This document shows positions 27,692 through 36,880 of a stretch of 64,000 nt of DNA, in pieces. The notes beneath the pieces were generated by a model. The model was given only the letters and a program-made list of their open reading frames with translations. It searched no databases and was not told the DNA's origin. Source of the DNA: Sphingobacterium spiritivorum ATCC 33861 (GTDB taxonomy: Bacteria; Bacteroidota; Bacteroidia; Sphingobacteriales; Sphingobacteriaceae); contig NZ_GL379776.1 of the NCBI RefSeq assembly GCF_000143765.1, positions 243,659 to 307,658 of the forward strand. Reading direction: 5' to 3'. The first letter of the stretch is position 1. Each line of letters starts with the position of its first letter. The translations under genes and the position numbers were made by a program.

Positions 27692-29566
27692 TTATTGTGC
27701 AATAAAAACAGGAATTTTGACAGCATGCCGCAGCTTATTTACAGTCTCTCCGAATACAAAATCCTTTACTCCCGTATGTCCGTGACTTCCTACAATAAGC
27801 AGATCGCTATCATGCGCCAGACAAATATCTGCAATAGCTTTCACCCGATTATTATACCCTAATTCATATTCAACAGCATATCCTTTTTCTTTAAAGAACC
27901 CGACGTATTTCATCAGGCGTTCCAGATCTTTACGGGATTCATAGTCTCCGGATTCTCCTCCTGTATATTTCACAGATGCACTTTCTACAATATGTACCAA
28001 TACAAAACGGGTATTTTTATCGGACAACTGCAGGGCATATTCCACTACTTTGGTATCTGAAAAGGAGAAATCCAGAGCAACCACAATATGATGAAAAGGA
28101 TTAACCTCACTAAATACGAGTTCCTCAAACGGAGGATGTACTTCTACTGTTGTAGGTCTGCGTTTATGCCATATCGGATAGAAGAATGTCATCAGTAATA
28201 ATAAGGCTAATCCTATACTTCCGGAAATAAGGGCGATGGTCCACCAGATATTATCCAGTTCTTCAATCCATCCTTTTACTTCTTCATAGACCAGCTGAAA
28301 ATTAAGGACAGCTATAATTATTGCAATGGTCCACGCCATTATCCGTACATAAGGTTTGATTACGAATTCGCCCATCTTTTTCCGGTCACTCACAAAATGA
28401 ATCAGCGGTACGACTGCAAACGCCAGCTGCATACTTAATAATACCTGACTAAAGATCAGCAGTGATCCGACCTGTCCTTCTCCTGCGATGAGAATAACAA
28501 GCACGGCCGGTACAATAGCCAGCAATCGCGTGATAATGCGTCTGAGCACAGGACTGATCCGCAGCCGAAGATACCCTTCCATTACAATCTGTCCGGCAAG
28601 TGTACCGGTCACGGTAGAACTCTGCCCTGCCAGAATAAGTGCAACTGCAAATAATTTGGACGCCCACTCTGTCCCTAATGTTGTTCCCAGAAGATGGTAG
28701 GCATCTTCCAGATCTGCTACCTGATGCATCCCGTTTTTATGGAATACCGCAGCTGCCAGGATCAGTATTGCGGCATTAACGAAGAAAGCCAGATTAAGCG
28801 CAATAGCGCTATCGAAAAAATTGTACTTTAATGCTTTCTTTATTGACAGGCTGTCCCTGGGTATCTTGCGTGTCTGGACAAGTGCCGAATGCAGATAGAG
28901 GTTATGAGGCATTACTGTGGCTCCGATAATACCTATACTGATATATAGTGCTGCACTATTGGGAATACTGGGTATAAATCCTTTGGCGACTTCCGTAAAA
29001 TCCGGTTTGGCGAAGAACATTTCGACCATAAAACACATCCCGATCATGGATATCAATCCGATAATAAAGAGTTCCATCTTGCGCATCCCCAGTTTCTGTA
29101 GATACAGCAGCAGAAAGGTATCTGCAAAACTGATCAATACTCCCCATAGCAAATCGATACCAAAAAGTAAATTTAGCCCTATTGCCATCCCCAGCACTTC
29201 CGCCAGATCACAGGCTGCAATTGCGATTTCGGCCAGTACGTAAAGGGCAAAATTCATTCTTTTGGGATAAGTCTCCCGATTACACTGTGCCAGATCCTTT
29301 CCACGAACGATTCCCAGTCTTGCACACAGACTCTGGAGCAATAAGGCCATGATATTACTCATCAGTAAGACCCAGATCAGTGCATACCCGAACTGGCTTC
29401 CTCCGGCCAGATCTGTAGCCCAGTTTCCGGGATCCATATATCCGACACTGATCAGATAAGCCGGACCGAAAAAACTAAGAACTCTTTTCCATTTGGTTTT
29501 GCCTTTTGTCACATCCACACTTTCGTGGATATCGGCTAAAGATTTATGTTGCGGATCATCATGCAT
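27692..29566 (-). CDS. Nramp (MntH-type) divalent metal transporter fused to a C-terminal universal stress domain
   Basis: 624 residues. The N-terminal ~450 hold about 11 membrane helices with Nramp motifs DPGNW (45-49) in helix 1 and MPHNLYLHS in helix 6, which bind Mn2+/Fe2+. Residues about 475-624 are a complete UspA domain: HHIVVALDFSFSD at the start and the nucleotide motif IVGSHGHTG...GETVNKL near the end. Most MntH proteins lack this, so the cytosolic domain may sense ATP or stress and gate transport (inference). The SDR gene follows. Confidence 0.93.
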   Translation of the reverse strand: MHDDPQHKSLADIHESVDVTKGKTKWKRVLSFFGPAYLISVGYMDPGNWATDLAGGSQFGYALIWVLLMSNIMALLLQSLCARLGIVRGKDLAQCNRETYPKRMNFALYVLAEIAIAACDLAEVLGMAIGLNLLFGIDLLWGVLISFADTFLLLYLQKLGMRKMELFIIGLISMIGMCFMVEMFFAKPDFTEVAKGFIPSIPNSAALYISIGIIGATVMPHNLYLHSALVQTRKIPRDSLSIKKALKYNFFDSAIALNLAFFVNAAILILAAAVFHKNGMHQVADLEDAYHLLGTTLGTEWASKLFAVALILAGQSSTVTGTLAGQIVMEGYLRLRISPVLRRIITRLLAIVPAVLVILIAGEGQVGSLLIFSQVLLSMQLAFAVVPLIHFVSDRKKMGEFVIKPYVRIMAWTIAIIIAVLNFQLVYEEVKGWIEELDNIWWTIALISGSIGLALLLLMTFFYPIWHKRRPTTVEVHPPFEELVFSEVNPFHHIVVALDFSFSDTKVVEYALQLSDKNTRFVLVHIVESASVKYTGGESGDYESRKDLERLMKYVGFFKEKGYAVEYELGYNNRVKAIADICLAHDSDLLIVGSHGHTGVKDFVFGETVNKLRHAVKIPVFIAQ

Positions 29567-29651
29567 ATTGTCACCATACTGCCTTATTGAAGGTTATGTT
29601 GTAAATATAAAAATTTAACAATACAACTGATAACAGAAGATAACAAAATGA

Positions 29652-29681
29652 ACAGGCTCATATTTTGAAATAAGAGCCTGT
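29652..29681 (-). terminator. Terminator after the acidic protein gene
   Basis: Stem ACAGGCTC/GAGCCTGT (29652-29659, 29674-29681) extended by TATTT/AAATA. Lies 7 bp past the gene stop, with a T-rich stretch on the minus strand. Confidence 0.75.
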
Positions 29682-29688
29682 CATTTAT

Positions 29689-30075
29689 TTAATCATTTTT
29701 TGGATATCCTTCTTCATCGAGATCATCTCTCAGGTCTTCAGCTGTACGTGAGAGCTCCTGATCTTTGCGGGATACTCTGAGATGTTCCGCATCAGTCTCA
29801 TGCATACCTTCCTTTTCCCAATCGTCTGCTTCCAGGTCATCTTCATCTGCATATTCATCCCCGACAAAGGGATTGGAGTCATCATAGGTAGAATCATCAT
29901 CTTCCGCCCCTTCTGCCAGTGTATCATAGTCCGCAGGATGATCATAATCCGGATCGTCATCATCAACATCCAGCTCGTAACTGTCCTTTTCTGTATTATA
30001 ACTCAGGTTATCAGCCAGATTATCTTTTTCTTCGTCTGTTTTACCTTGCTTATTGTTATCCTCATTATTGATCAT
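29689..30075 (-). CDS. Small highly acidic protein of unknown function
   Basis: 128 residues, over a third Asp/Glu, with runs such as DVDDDDPDYD. Probably intrinsically disordered with no recognisable domain. The start is the ATG 30073-30075 because it is preceded by AAAGGAGA at good spacing, an unusually strong Shine-Dalgarno for this genome. Encoded 58 bp behind the phospholipase C gene and ending in a terminator. Confidence 0.75.
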   Translation of the reverse strand: MINNEDNNKQGKTDEEKDNLADNLSYNTEKDSYELDVDDDDPDYDHPADYDTLAEGAEDDDSTYDDSNPFVGDEYADEDDLEADDWEKEGMHETDAEHLRVSRKDQELSRTAEDLRDDLDEEGYPKND

Positions 30076-30133
30076 AGTCTTATCTCCTTTGTATAAAAAG
30101 ATAACAAAATGATTAGCCAAATGGTTTTTCAGA

Positions 30134-32656
30134 TCAGGATAATAATGGATCCGTTACTGTTTCTTTCCCGGATTCAATACGTCCGGCCATATGCCGTTCA
30201 AAGTTTTTATAATCAGGCAACGTGAGTTTCAGATCGTACCAGCTTCCGGATGAAGACAGATCCAGAGCAATCTGAACTTCGGTCTTACCTTTGATCTCTC
30301 TGTCTATATTTACATCCTTATAATTTTTGGATACCAGATGTACACGTAAAGGATTATTCCCCAGGTTTTCGATCAGCACTACGGCATTGCCTGTAGCTGA
30401 TTTAGTCATACTTTTCTGCTCCGGAACGATCCTGACCAGCAATTGCGGATCAGAGGCTTCACCGGAGAATGATCTGTAAAAGCCATTTGGTCCGTGTACA
30501 CGTAGTGCATATTTATTGTCTTCGAATGAAGCCACTGGCCATTGATAATCCAGACGGTCGCCGGCTTTTACAGCAAAATTCCAGTTTCGGCAGATTTCAG
30601 GTTCCTCTCCTTTGCGCTGTATATATTTTCCGGGTGCATATACGGTAAGCGGCACACCTGCTGTACGTGTACCGAAAATTGCAGTAGAAACTTCCATATG
30701 CATCGTTAACTGTCCGTCGGCGACTTTTCCGAATACGTCAAACTGATATGGAAGAGCTGCAGATCTTCGCTGTCCTTTCTCCTGAAGACGGTTAAATTTA
30801 CTGATGGTATGTTTTTGCTGAACTGCTTTGATTTCGGCTTTTGTCAATTCCTCAAACCCTGAAGGATCCTCTTTAAACTGTGCATTGTAGATATTCTCAA
30901 TGTATTGGTTTCTGTTTAGAAACGGAAGCTGATCTTTCGCTGATTCGAAAGGCGTAAATGCAGATGTCAGGTCACCACATATGGTTCTTCTCCATGCACT
31001 GATATTATCCAGGTGGATGGACTTATTGTATTTGGCGTTAATGAACTTTTCAAGGAACTGCAGTGAAGAGGTATGATCAAATACCTGCGAGCAGACCTTA
31101 CCTCCCCGGCTCCACGGGGAGACAATATACATCGGCACTCTAAATCCTAATCCTACTGGTGCTTCCCTGGCTTGTTTTTTAGGAATTCCCTGTTTCAGTT
31201 CATTTTCCAGACGTACATATTCAATTTCTGTATCTATTCCCGCAGAGCATTTCCCGGTTTCAGGTTTATTGTTATCCGGAATTGAAAAAGGCGGAATATG
31301 ATCGTAATATCCGTCATTCTCATCGTAGGTGATAATAAAAATAGTTTTCTTCCAGACTTCGGGATTTTGGGTCAGAATATCCAGCACTTCGGATACATAC
31401 CAGGCTCCGTACCAGGGTGCACTGGGATGATCAGAAAAATTCTGCGGCCCAGCCAGCCAGGAGACTGCCGGCAGTTTACCGGCTGTAACATCTGCCCTGA
31501 ACCGATGCAGGATATCTCCTTTTGGCACTTCTACCTCCCGCAGTTTTCCATTTTCATTAAAGGTTAGCTTTTCTAATGAACGAAAGTCTGCATCTTCCTT
31601 ATTCGTGACAAATGCACGCTGATTAAGGGATTTTTCAAATGCGCTTAGCTTGTTGTACTGCTCAGCACTATACATTTTTAACTCTTCTTCAGCTTTATTT
31701 AAAGCCTCCTGCTTGTTCTTCAGACTTTCTCTTATCCGTGCAGATTCTTCCGAAGAAGAAGGACTGGCCTCTTCCAGTTTTCCTATTTCGCCCGGTAACT
31801 TCTCCACCTGCTTCCTTAAATTATCAAGATAAGAATCCTTAAATTTGACTCGGTATGCTTCAAAAAATTCTAAAAGGTTACAACCAAAATTAGATAACCA
31901 CGAGCGTTCTTTTCCTACAAAACCTCCCCCACAACTTGTTTCGTTCTGATAAAATTTCCATGCTACTTTATTTTCTTCCAATAGCTCCGGAAATGTTTTC
32001 CATGTATGCTTGCCGTAAGCATAATCATCATTGCGGATATTTACTTTTTGCATACCATCAAGCTCCTGTGTAATCTTTCCGGTCCAGAAAAAAGAACGGT
32101 TTGGAGTGGTACTGGTCATGCCTGAACAGAAATTCTGATCACAGACTGTAAATGCATCGGCTAGTGAATAATGAAAAGGAAGGTCTTCGCGGGAATAATA
32201 CCCCAGTGTCAGCGGCATATCCGCATACTTCTTATTTCCGGATCTTTTTGATGTCAGCCACTGGTCATACTTACCACCGTTAAAGGCATCTACCTGACTG
32301 GCTCTGGAATGTGGCAGGGAACCTATCCAGGTCACTTTGCTCCCCATAAGATTCAACCGAAACGGTGCATAGGTCTTTCCTAAGTGATCTGTCTGAAACC
32401 AGACCGGATTCTGATCAGGAAGTGTTACCACCCGCGGATCATTGAACCCGCGAACACCTGAAAGACTTCCAAGTGTATGATCAAAAGATCGGTTTTCCTG
32501 CATGAGAATGACTACATGTTCTGCATCCAGATACGTGCTGCCGGGATCCGGATCAATTGCAAGTGCTCGTTGAATAGATGCGGGCATAACGGTTGCAAGA
32601 CCTGCTGCTCCCGAGAAAAGGATAGACTTTCGGATAAATTCTCTTCTGCTTTCCAT
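30134..32656 (-). CDS. Phosphocholine-specific phospholipase C (non-haemolytic PLC type), Tat signal
   Basis: 840 residues. The N-terminus has a Tat-like signal (MESRREFIRKSILFSGAAG). The phosphoesterase domain begins VVILMQENRSFDHTLG, with further motifs TTPNRSFFWTG, DENDGYYDH and PMYIVSPWSRGG. Two C-terminal DUF756-like domains follow (about 640-840). An insertion at about 275-330 is rich in Lys/Glu and predicted as coiled coil. Releases phosphate-headgroup from phospholipids in the periplasm or outside. Confidence 0.93.
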   Translation of the reverse strand: MESRREFIRKSILFSGAAGLATVMPASIQRALAIDPDPGSTYLDAEHVVILMQENRSFDHTLGSLSGVRGFNDPRVVTLPDQNPVWFQTDHLGKTYAPFRLNLMGSKVTWIGSLPHSRASQVDAFNGGKYDQWLTSKRSGNKKYADMPLTLGYYSREDLPFHYSLADAFTVCDQNFCSGMTSTTPNRSFFWTGKITQELDGMQKVNIRNDDYAYGKHTWKTFPELLEENKVAWKFYQNETSCGGGFVGKERSWLSNFGCNLLEFFEAYRVKFKDSYLDNLRKQVEKLPGEIGKLEEASPSSSEESARIRESLKNKQEALNKAEEELKMYSAEQYNKLSAFEKSLNQRAFVTNKEDADFRSLEKLTFNENGKLREVEVPKGDILHRFRADVTAGKLPAVSWLAGPQNFSDHPSAPWYGAWYVSEVLDILTQNPEVWKKTIFIITYDENDGYYDHIPPFSIPDNNKPETGKCSAGIDTEIEYVRLENELKQGIPKKQAREAPVGLGFRVPMYIVSPWSRGGKVCSQVFDHTSSLQFLEKFINAKYNKSIHLDNISAWRRTICGDLTSAFTPFESAKDQLPFLNRNQYIENIYNAQFKEDPSGFEELTKAEIKAVQQKHTISKFNRLQEKGQRRSAALPYQFDVFGKVADGQLTMHMEVSTAIFGTRTAGVPLTVYAPGKYIQRKGEEPEICRNWNFAVKAGDRLDYQWPVASFEDNKYALRVHGPNGFYRSFSGEASDPQLLVRIVPEQKSMTKSATGNAVVLIENLGNNPLRVHLVSKNYKDVNIDREIKGKTEVQIALDLSSSGSWYDLKLTLPDYKNFERHMAGRIESGKETVTDPLLS

Positions 32657-32789
32657 AGAAGGTAATAAGTTGATGTATTAAAAGGTAGCATAAATCTACA
32701 TATATTTTAAAAGAACATTAGGCCGGACTTTGTAATAGTTGTGTGACTGATTTTGACGTTTTTATCACAATGTGCTCTTCTAAAAATTC

Positions 32790-32797
32790 TATCTTTG
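32790..32797 (+). promoter_or_regulatory. -7 box (TATCTTTG) of the HAD gene, leaderless spacing
   Basis: TATCTTTG matches TAnnTTTG and is followed by four C and then the ATG at 32802, the same N4 geometry as guaA and the RluA-family gene. Confidence 0.55.
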
Positions 32798-32801
32798 CCC
32801 C

Positions 32802-33461
32802 ATGAGTCAATATGCTGTAATTTTTGATATGGATGGTGTCATTTGTCACACAAATCCATATCATGCTAAAGCCTTCGAGGCATTTTTTAACAAATATAAT
32901 ATCGAAAGCAGCGAACAGGAATTTCAGGATCATATGTATGGCAAACATAACAGCTATATTATGAGCTATTTCTTCAAAAGGCCTGTAGAAGGAGAAGAAC
33001 TTCTGCGTCTTGAATTTGAAAAGGAAGATATGTTCAGACAGATTTATAAGTCTGAGATTACGCCGATAGCACGATTTCCTGAATTTCTGGATGAACTGAA
33101 ACAGGAAGGTTTCAAAACTGCTGTAGCAACTTCGGCTCCTAAAGCCAATCTGGATCTTATCGTAGAAGGTTTGCAATTCGGCCCTAAGATGGAATCTATG
33201 CTCTCCAGTGAAAATGTCACAAAGCACAAGCCTGATCCACAGGTATATCTGTTAACGGCTGAAAGATTAGGGGTATATCCATCACAATGTCTGGTGTTTG
33301 AGGATTCCTATTCCGGTATTTCTGCAGCTTTGAATGCAGGTATGAAAGTAGTCGGCGTATTGAGTTCACATACACGGGAACAGTTGCCTCCTTGTGATGC
33401 ATACATCTCTGATTATACCGAAATAACAGCTCAGAAAGTAAAAGAGCTGATCAACAGCTGA
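32802..33461 (+). CDS. HAD-superfamily phosphatase, beta-phosphoglucomutase-like
   Basis: 219 residues with HAD motif I FDMDGVICHT (nucleophile Asp9, acid Asp11), motif II TSAPKAN, motif III Lys in KHKPDPQVY and motif IV VFEDSYSGI. The helical cap between residues 20-85 is of the C1 type. Could be a sugar phosphatase or mutase. Overlap-like spacing with the following TauE/SafE gene (1 bp gap) indicates an operon. Confidence 0.92.
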   Translation: MSQYAVIFDMDGVICHTNPYHAKAFEAFFNKYNIESSEQEFQDHMYGKHNSYIMSYFFKRPVEGEELLRLEFEKEDMFRQIYKSEITPIARFPEFLDELKQEGFKTAVATSAPKANLDLIVEGLQFGPKMESMLSSENVTKHKPDPQVYLLTAERLGVYPSQCLVFEDSYSGISAALNAGMKVVGVLSSHTREQLPPCDAYISDYTEITAQKVKELINS

Positions 33462-33462
33462 T

Positions 33463-34221
33463 ATGCAGGAAGCTTTTGATCTGCTGCACTCTCCGTATCA
33501 TTGGGTATTGTACTTCTTTTGTGCGATGCTCATCGGAATGTCCAAGACAGGTGTACAGAATATAGGTACACTTGCTGTACCCCTGTTTGCTTTTTTGTTC
33601 GGAGCCCGCTATTCTACGGGAATTGTCCTCATCTTACTTTGTATGGCCGATCTGATTGCGGTGATCTACTACAGAAAGCAATTCCGCTGGTCGGAGATCA
33701 AAGGAATGTTGCCTGCTGCTTTTGTAGGGTTATTGGGTGGTCTGTTTCTGGCCAATAATATGGATGACCAGTTATTCCGCGTATTAATGGGCATATGTAT
33801 CCTGAGTGGTGTAGGTATTATGATCTGGATGGAAAAGAGTAAATCGGTCTCAACTGTGGCAGAAAAGAGCTGGTACGCCCCGCTGTTTGGATTTATTGCG
33901 GGATTTTCAACCATGATCGGAAATGCTGCAGGGCCAGCCTTATCGGTATATCTGCTGTCCCGCAAATTACCTAAATACGCATTTGTCGCTACCGGCGCCT
34001 GGTTTATTATGATATTAAACTATACCAAGATTCCCTTGCAATTATTTGTGTGGCACAATCTTTCCTGGGCAGGGATTATTCTGAACGTGTTCGCTATTCC
34101 TTTTATTCTATTAGGCGGCTATCTGGGTATCCGTATTATAAAAGTAATTCCGGAAAAACAATTCCGGATACTGGCCATGGCTTTAGTAGCTGTTTCTGCC
34201 CTGCTGCTGATCATATTGTAA
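33463..34221 (+). CDS. TauE/SafE family membrane exporter or permease
   Basis: 252 residues with about seven to eight membrane helices and the duplicated TauE/SafE pattern: GMSKTGVQNIGTLAVP in the first half, GNAAGPALSVYLL in the second. Family members move sulfite, taurine or sulfoacetate-type organic anions. Substrate unknown. Starts one base after the HAD stop codon. Confidence 0.9.
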   Translation: MQEAFDLLHSPYHWVLYFFCAMLIGMSKTGVQNIGTLAVPLFAFLFGARYSTGIVLILLCMADLIAVIYYRKQFRWSEIKGMLPAAFVGLLGGLFLANNMDDQLFRVLMGICILSGVGIMIWMEKSKSVSTVAEKSWYAPLFGFIAGFSTMIGNAAGPALSVYLLSRKLPKYAFVATGAWFIMILNYTKIPLQLFVWHNLSWAGIILNVFAIPFILLGGYLGIRIIKVIPEKQFRILAMALVAVSALLLIIL

Positions 34222-34263
34222 ATTATACTTATATTTACCTATAATTAAAAAAAACCTAATATC

Positions 34264-34467
34264 ATGATTTTAATAGCCGTGTTGTTGCCCTGGCTTTCTT
34301 TTTTTCTGAGAGGAAAGATCTTTTCAGGTATATTATGCCTGATACTGCAATGTACATTGATCGGTTGGCTACCCGCAGCAATCTGGGCAGTAGCTTCGCG
34401 TGTAGATGGTAAAAATGAAGCACGAATGCGCTCTATGCAACGTAATTTTAACAGAACCAATCGTTGA
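34264..34467 (+). CDS. Pmp3/YqaE-like small membrane protein
   Basis: 67 residues with two hydrophobic segments in the Pmp3 pattern (LLPWLSFFLRGK, then ILQCTLIGWLPAAIWAV) and a basic tail. Pmp3 proteins affect membrane potential and salt tolerance. It is followed by a stable hairpin. Confidence 0.75.
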   Translation: MILIAVLLPWLSFFLRGKIFSGILCLILQCTLIGWLPAAIWAVASRVDGKNEARMRSMQRNFNRTNR

Positions 34468-34485
34468 TAACTTTGATTTGGAACG

Positions 34486-34527
34486 CTATCCGGGTTTGAC
34501 CATATATGCAGCAGCAAACCCGGATAG
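34486..34527. terminator. Hairpin between convergent genes
   Basis: 13-bp perfect stem CTATCCGGGTTTG/CAAACCCGGATAG (34486-34498, 34515-34527) with a 16-nt loop, between the Pmp3-like gene and the DUF4954 gene. T-tract weak. Confidence 0.7.
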
Positions 34528-34606
34528 TGAATCTGTAATAACTATTTTTCATTCAGGCAGCCTAGAGCTTCAGACACTTCAAAGCTCCTTTATGCGTATC
34601 AGGGTA

Positions 34607-36796
34607 TCAGGATTTCAGCTGTGCTATCTTATCTGCAATACGCTCTTGGTAATACTTGAATTCTTCTTTCTGTTGCCTGATAAAACTATTGTTTTCCAAA
34701 GCTCCCACTACTTTGTCCATTTCCTCTTTAGAATCATAAACCATCATCCGGAATGAATTCTGATAATCCTTAGCCCGTGTCTGATAAATCTCCTCCGTGA
34801 TCCATTGTTTGATTTCCAACGCTTCTTCAAATAAAACAATCAAATGTTCCTTTGTGATCTCAGAAACTTTCAGATTGTTCAGTTCGGCCAATGCTGACAC
34901 TGCATGTATGGTTTTATCCTGCTGATATTGGTCGCTTTGTGCAAAGTAATAGGCATGGACTTCATCCCAGGAGTTGAGCTGATCTGTTTTGAGCTGATGG
35001 ATCAGTTCCTTATATCTGGATGCCGGAATCAATTGTCCCCCGATATTTACCCAGTCTTCTCTTTCCCATGATACTTCCTGCTGAAGCAGCTGAAGTGTAT
35101 GTTCCATCTGATCACTGTACCCCGCTAATGCCGAGGCTCCGTAATAGCGGATCAGTCTTTTGAACAGCTTATACCCCTGTCTTACTTTCATAAGCTGAAC
35201 CTTTCGTTTGGAATTTTCAAAATGATCCAGCAAAATATCCAGATGACTGATATCTTCGTCTGACTCTAAGATTTCCGCCCCCCGCAGTATCGCTTCCTGA
35301 TCAGCTAATATTTCAGCAGAATAATACGCTTTTGCTACAGCTGTTTTCATGATCTGCAAGGACTCGAAAAGTTCATTGATGGTGTCAGGTGCCAGAATAT
35401 CGTATTCATAATATTGTTTCTTTTCTGATCGCTTATCTCTGGCTTCATATTTACTGGGATTGCGTGCCAAGGCATACATATTATGTAAAAACCAGTATCC
35501 GGGCACAATAATAAGACGATCTTCTGTGGTATGGTTACTCACCAGTGAGAATGGGATACGGATATCCATCTCATACAGAAAGTCTCCCTTTACAATAAGG
35601 GTATAAGATGCAAAACGGGAATTGTGTTTAAGACTCACGCACAGTCCGGGCCAGAATCCTCTTCCGGCAACAATCTCTCCGTCCGGTGAACGGGAATTGT
35701 GATTGGAACCTACTGTGGCGCCTGCCGCCATATTACTTTGTCCCATAATCAGAGATGCACAGAGGAACGAATTGTTGTGATGCTGTTCATGAGCCGGAAA
35801 GATCAGGGAATTCAACACTTCACAACAGGAGATTGTGGAATTTTCACCTAAAAATGAATTGATGAGCCTGGCACCGTATTTTAACTGGGAATGTGCCGCC
35901 AGAATAAACCGTACTGCTTTGACACCATAGAAAATCCTGCAGCCCTCTCCGATAATTCCGTTGACCAGCTCACAGCCCTCTCCGATCTGTGTAGGTGCGG
36001 TCTCCGAAGAATGAATGGTAACATTTTTTAATTTATTGACTCCTTTGATGTACGCCTGCCCGCCAATTCTGACGTCTTTAATAACCTGACAGTTTTTGAT
36101 AACTGTACCGGTATCAATTGTACTGTATGTACCCCTTTTGGAAGTATGGCGTGCATTGGTCATTTGCTCCAGTTTGGACTGAAAGATTTCATCATCCCTG
36201 TGACGTGTCCACAAGTAGGCATCACTCAACAGCATTCCGTCAAACGGCCATACTTTACGCCCGCCGTTTTCATTGCGAAGTTCTAATGCGACGCGTACAT
36301 CAGGAGACTCCCCGGCACGTAGAATACCATTGCCAAACTTTGCTTTTGAACTGGTTTGCATTTCATCGATATTGGAAAGGATCACCTCATCTGCAATAAT
36401 GAAATAAGACATATAGGAAACTTCATGAATGGCTACATGATTACCAATATCACAACTGACTATGGTAGAATGATAGATTCCTGTGGGCAGACGCAATTCC
36501 CGATAATCCAGATAAATCGGTTCCATATCTCCGATACGATTCAGTCCGTAGAATCTGCATCCGCGAATCTGTTCCGGAATAAAGTGATCCGTGACCAGGA
36601 TATTGGACCATTCATCAGCGGTATTACCATTGCTTCGTAGTATTTGGATCTGCTCTTGCGTCAGATGACGAAACCTGTCACTCTGTGGCAATTGTTCATA
36701 ACGTAATTCATATTCGTCCTGTCCGGGTGCCAGATATTCGGCTTTGATAAATTGTTTTCCCAGGTTGGAAAGCTTACCTTTTTGTATTTTATTCAT
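34607..36796 (-). CDS. DUF4954 family protein with beta-helix repeats
   Basis: 729 residues. About 100-400 contain hexapeptide-like left-handed beta-helix stretches (IKNCQVIKDVRIGGQAYIKG, AGATVGSNHN) as in sugar-nucleotide acyl- or nucleotidyltransferases. The rest is helical. DUF4954 is conserved in Bacteroidota with unknown function. Immediately downstream of glmS, so a link with amino-sugar metabolism is possible, but a terminator separates them. Confidence 0.85.
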   Translation of the reverse strand: MNKIQKGKLSNLGKQFIKAEYLAPGQDEYELRYEQLPQSDRFRHLTQEQIQILRSNGNTADEWSNILVTDHFIPEQIRGCRFYGLNRIGDMEPIYLDYRELRLPTGIYHSTIVSCDIGNHVAIHEVSYMSYFIIADEVILSNIDEMQTSSKAKFGNGILRAGESPDVRVALELRNENGGRKVWPFDGMLLSDAYLWTRHRDDEIFQSKLEQMTNARHTSKRGTYSTIDTGTVIKNCQVIKDVRIGGQAYIKGVNKLKNVTIHSSETAPTQIGEGCELVNGIIGEGCRIFYGVKAVRFILAAHSQLKYGARLINSFLGENSTISCCEVLNSLIFPAHEQHHNNSFLCASLIMGQSNMAAGATVGSNHNSRSPDGEIVAGRGFWPGLCVSLKHNSRFASYTLIVKGDFLYEMDIRIPFSLVSNHTTEDRLIIVPGYWFLHNMYALARNPSKYEARDKRSEKKQYYEYDILAPDTINELFESLQIMKTAVAKAYYSAEILADQEAILRGAEILESDEDISHLDILLDHFENSKRKVQLMKVRQGYKLFKRLIRYYGASALAGYSDQMEHTLQLLQQEVSWEREDWVNIGGQLIPASRYKELIHQLKTDQLNSWDEVHAYYFAQSDQYQQDKTIHAVSALAELNNLKVSEITKEHLIVLFEEALEIKQWITEEIYQTRAKDYQNSFRMMVYDSKEEMDKVVGALENNSFIRQQKEEFKYYQERIADKIAQLKS

Positions 36797-36825
36797 ATAG
36801 AAGGAAAAATAAAATCAACAAAAGC

Positions 36826-36846
36826 GTCCGGAATACTTATCCGGAC
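36826..36846 (-). terminator. glmS terminator
   Basis: Stem GTCCGG/CCGGAC (36826-36831, 36841-36846) followed on the minus strand by CGCTTTTG and T-rich sequence. Confidence 0.75.
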
Positions 36847-36880
36847 ACTTTCGCTTCTATTCACAGGGTAGTTATAGTCG

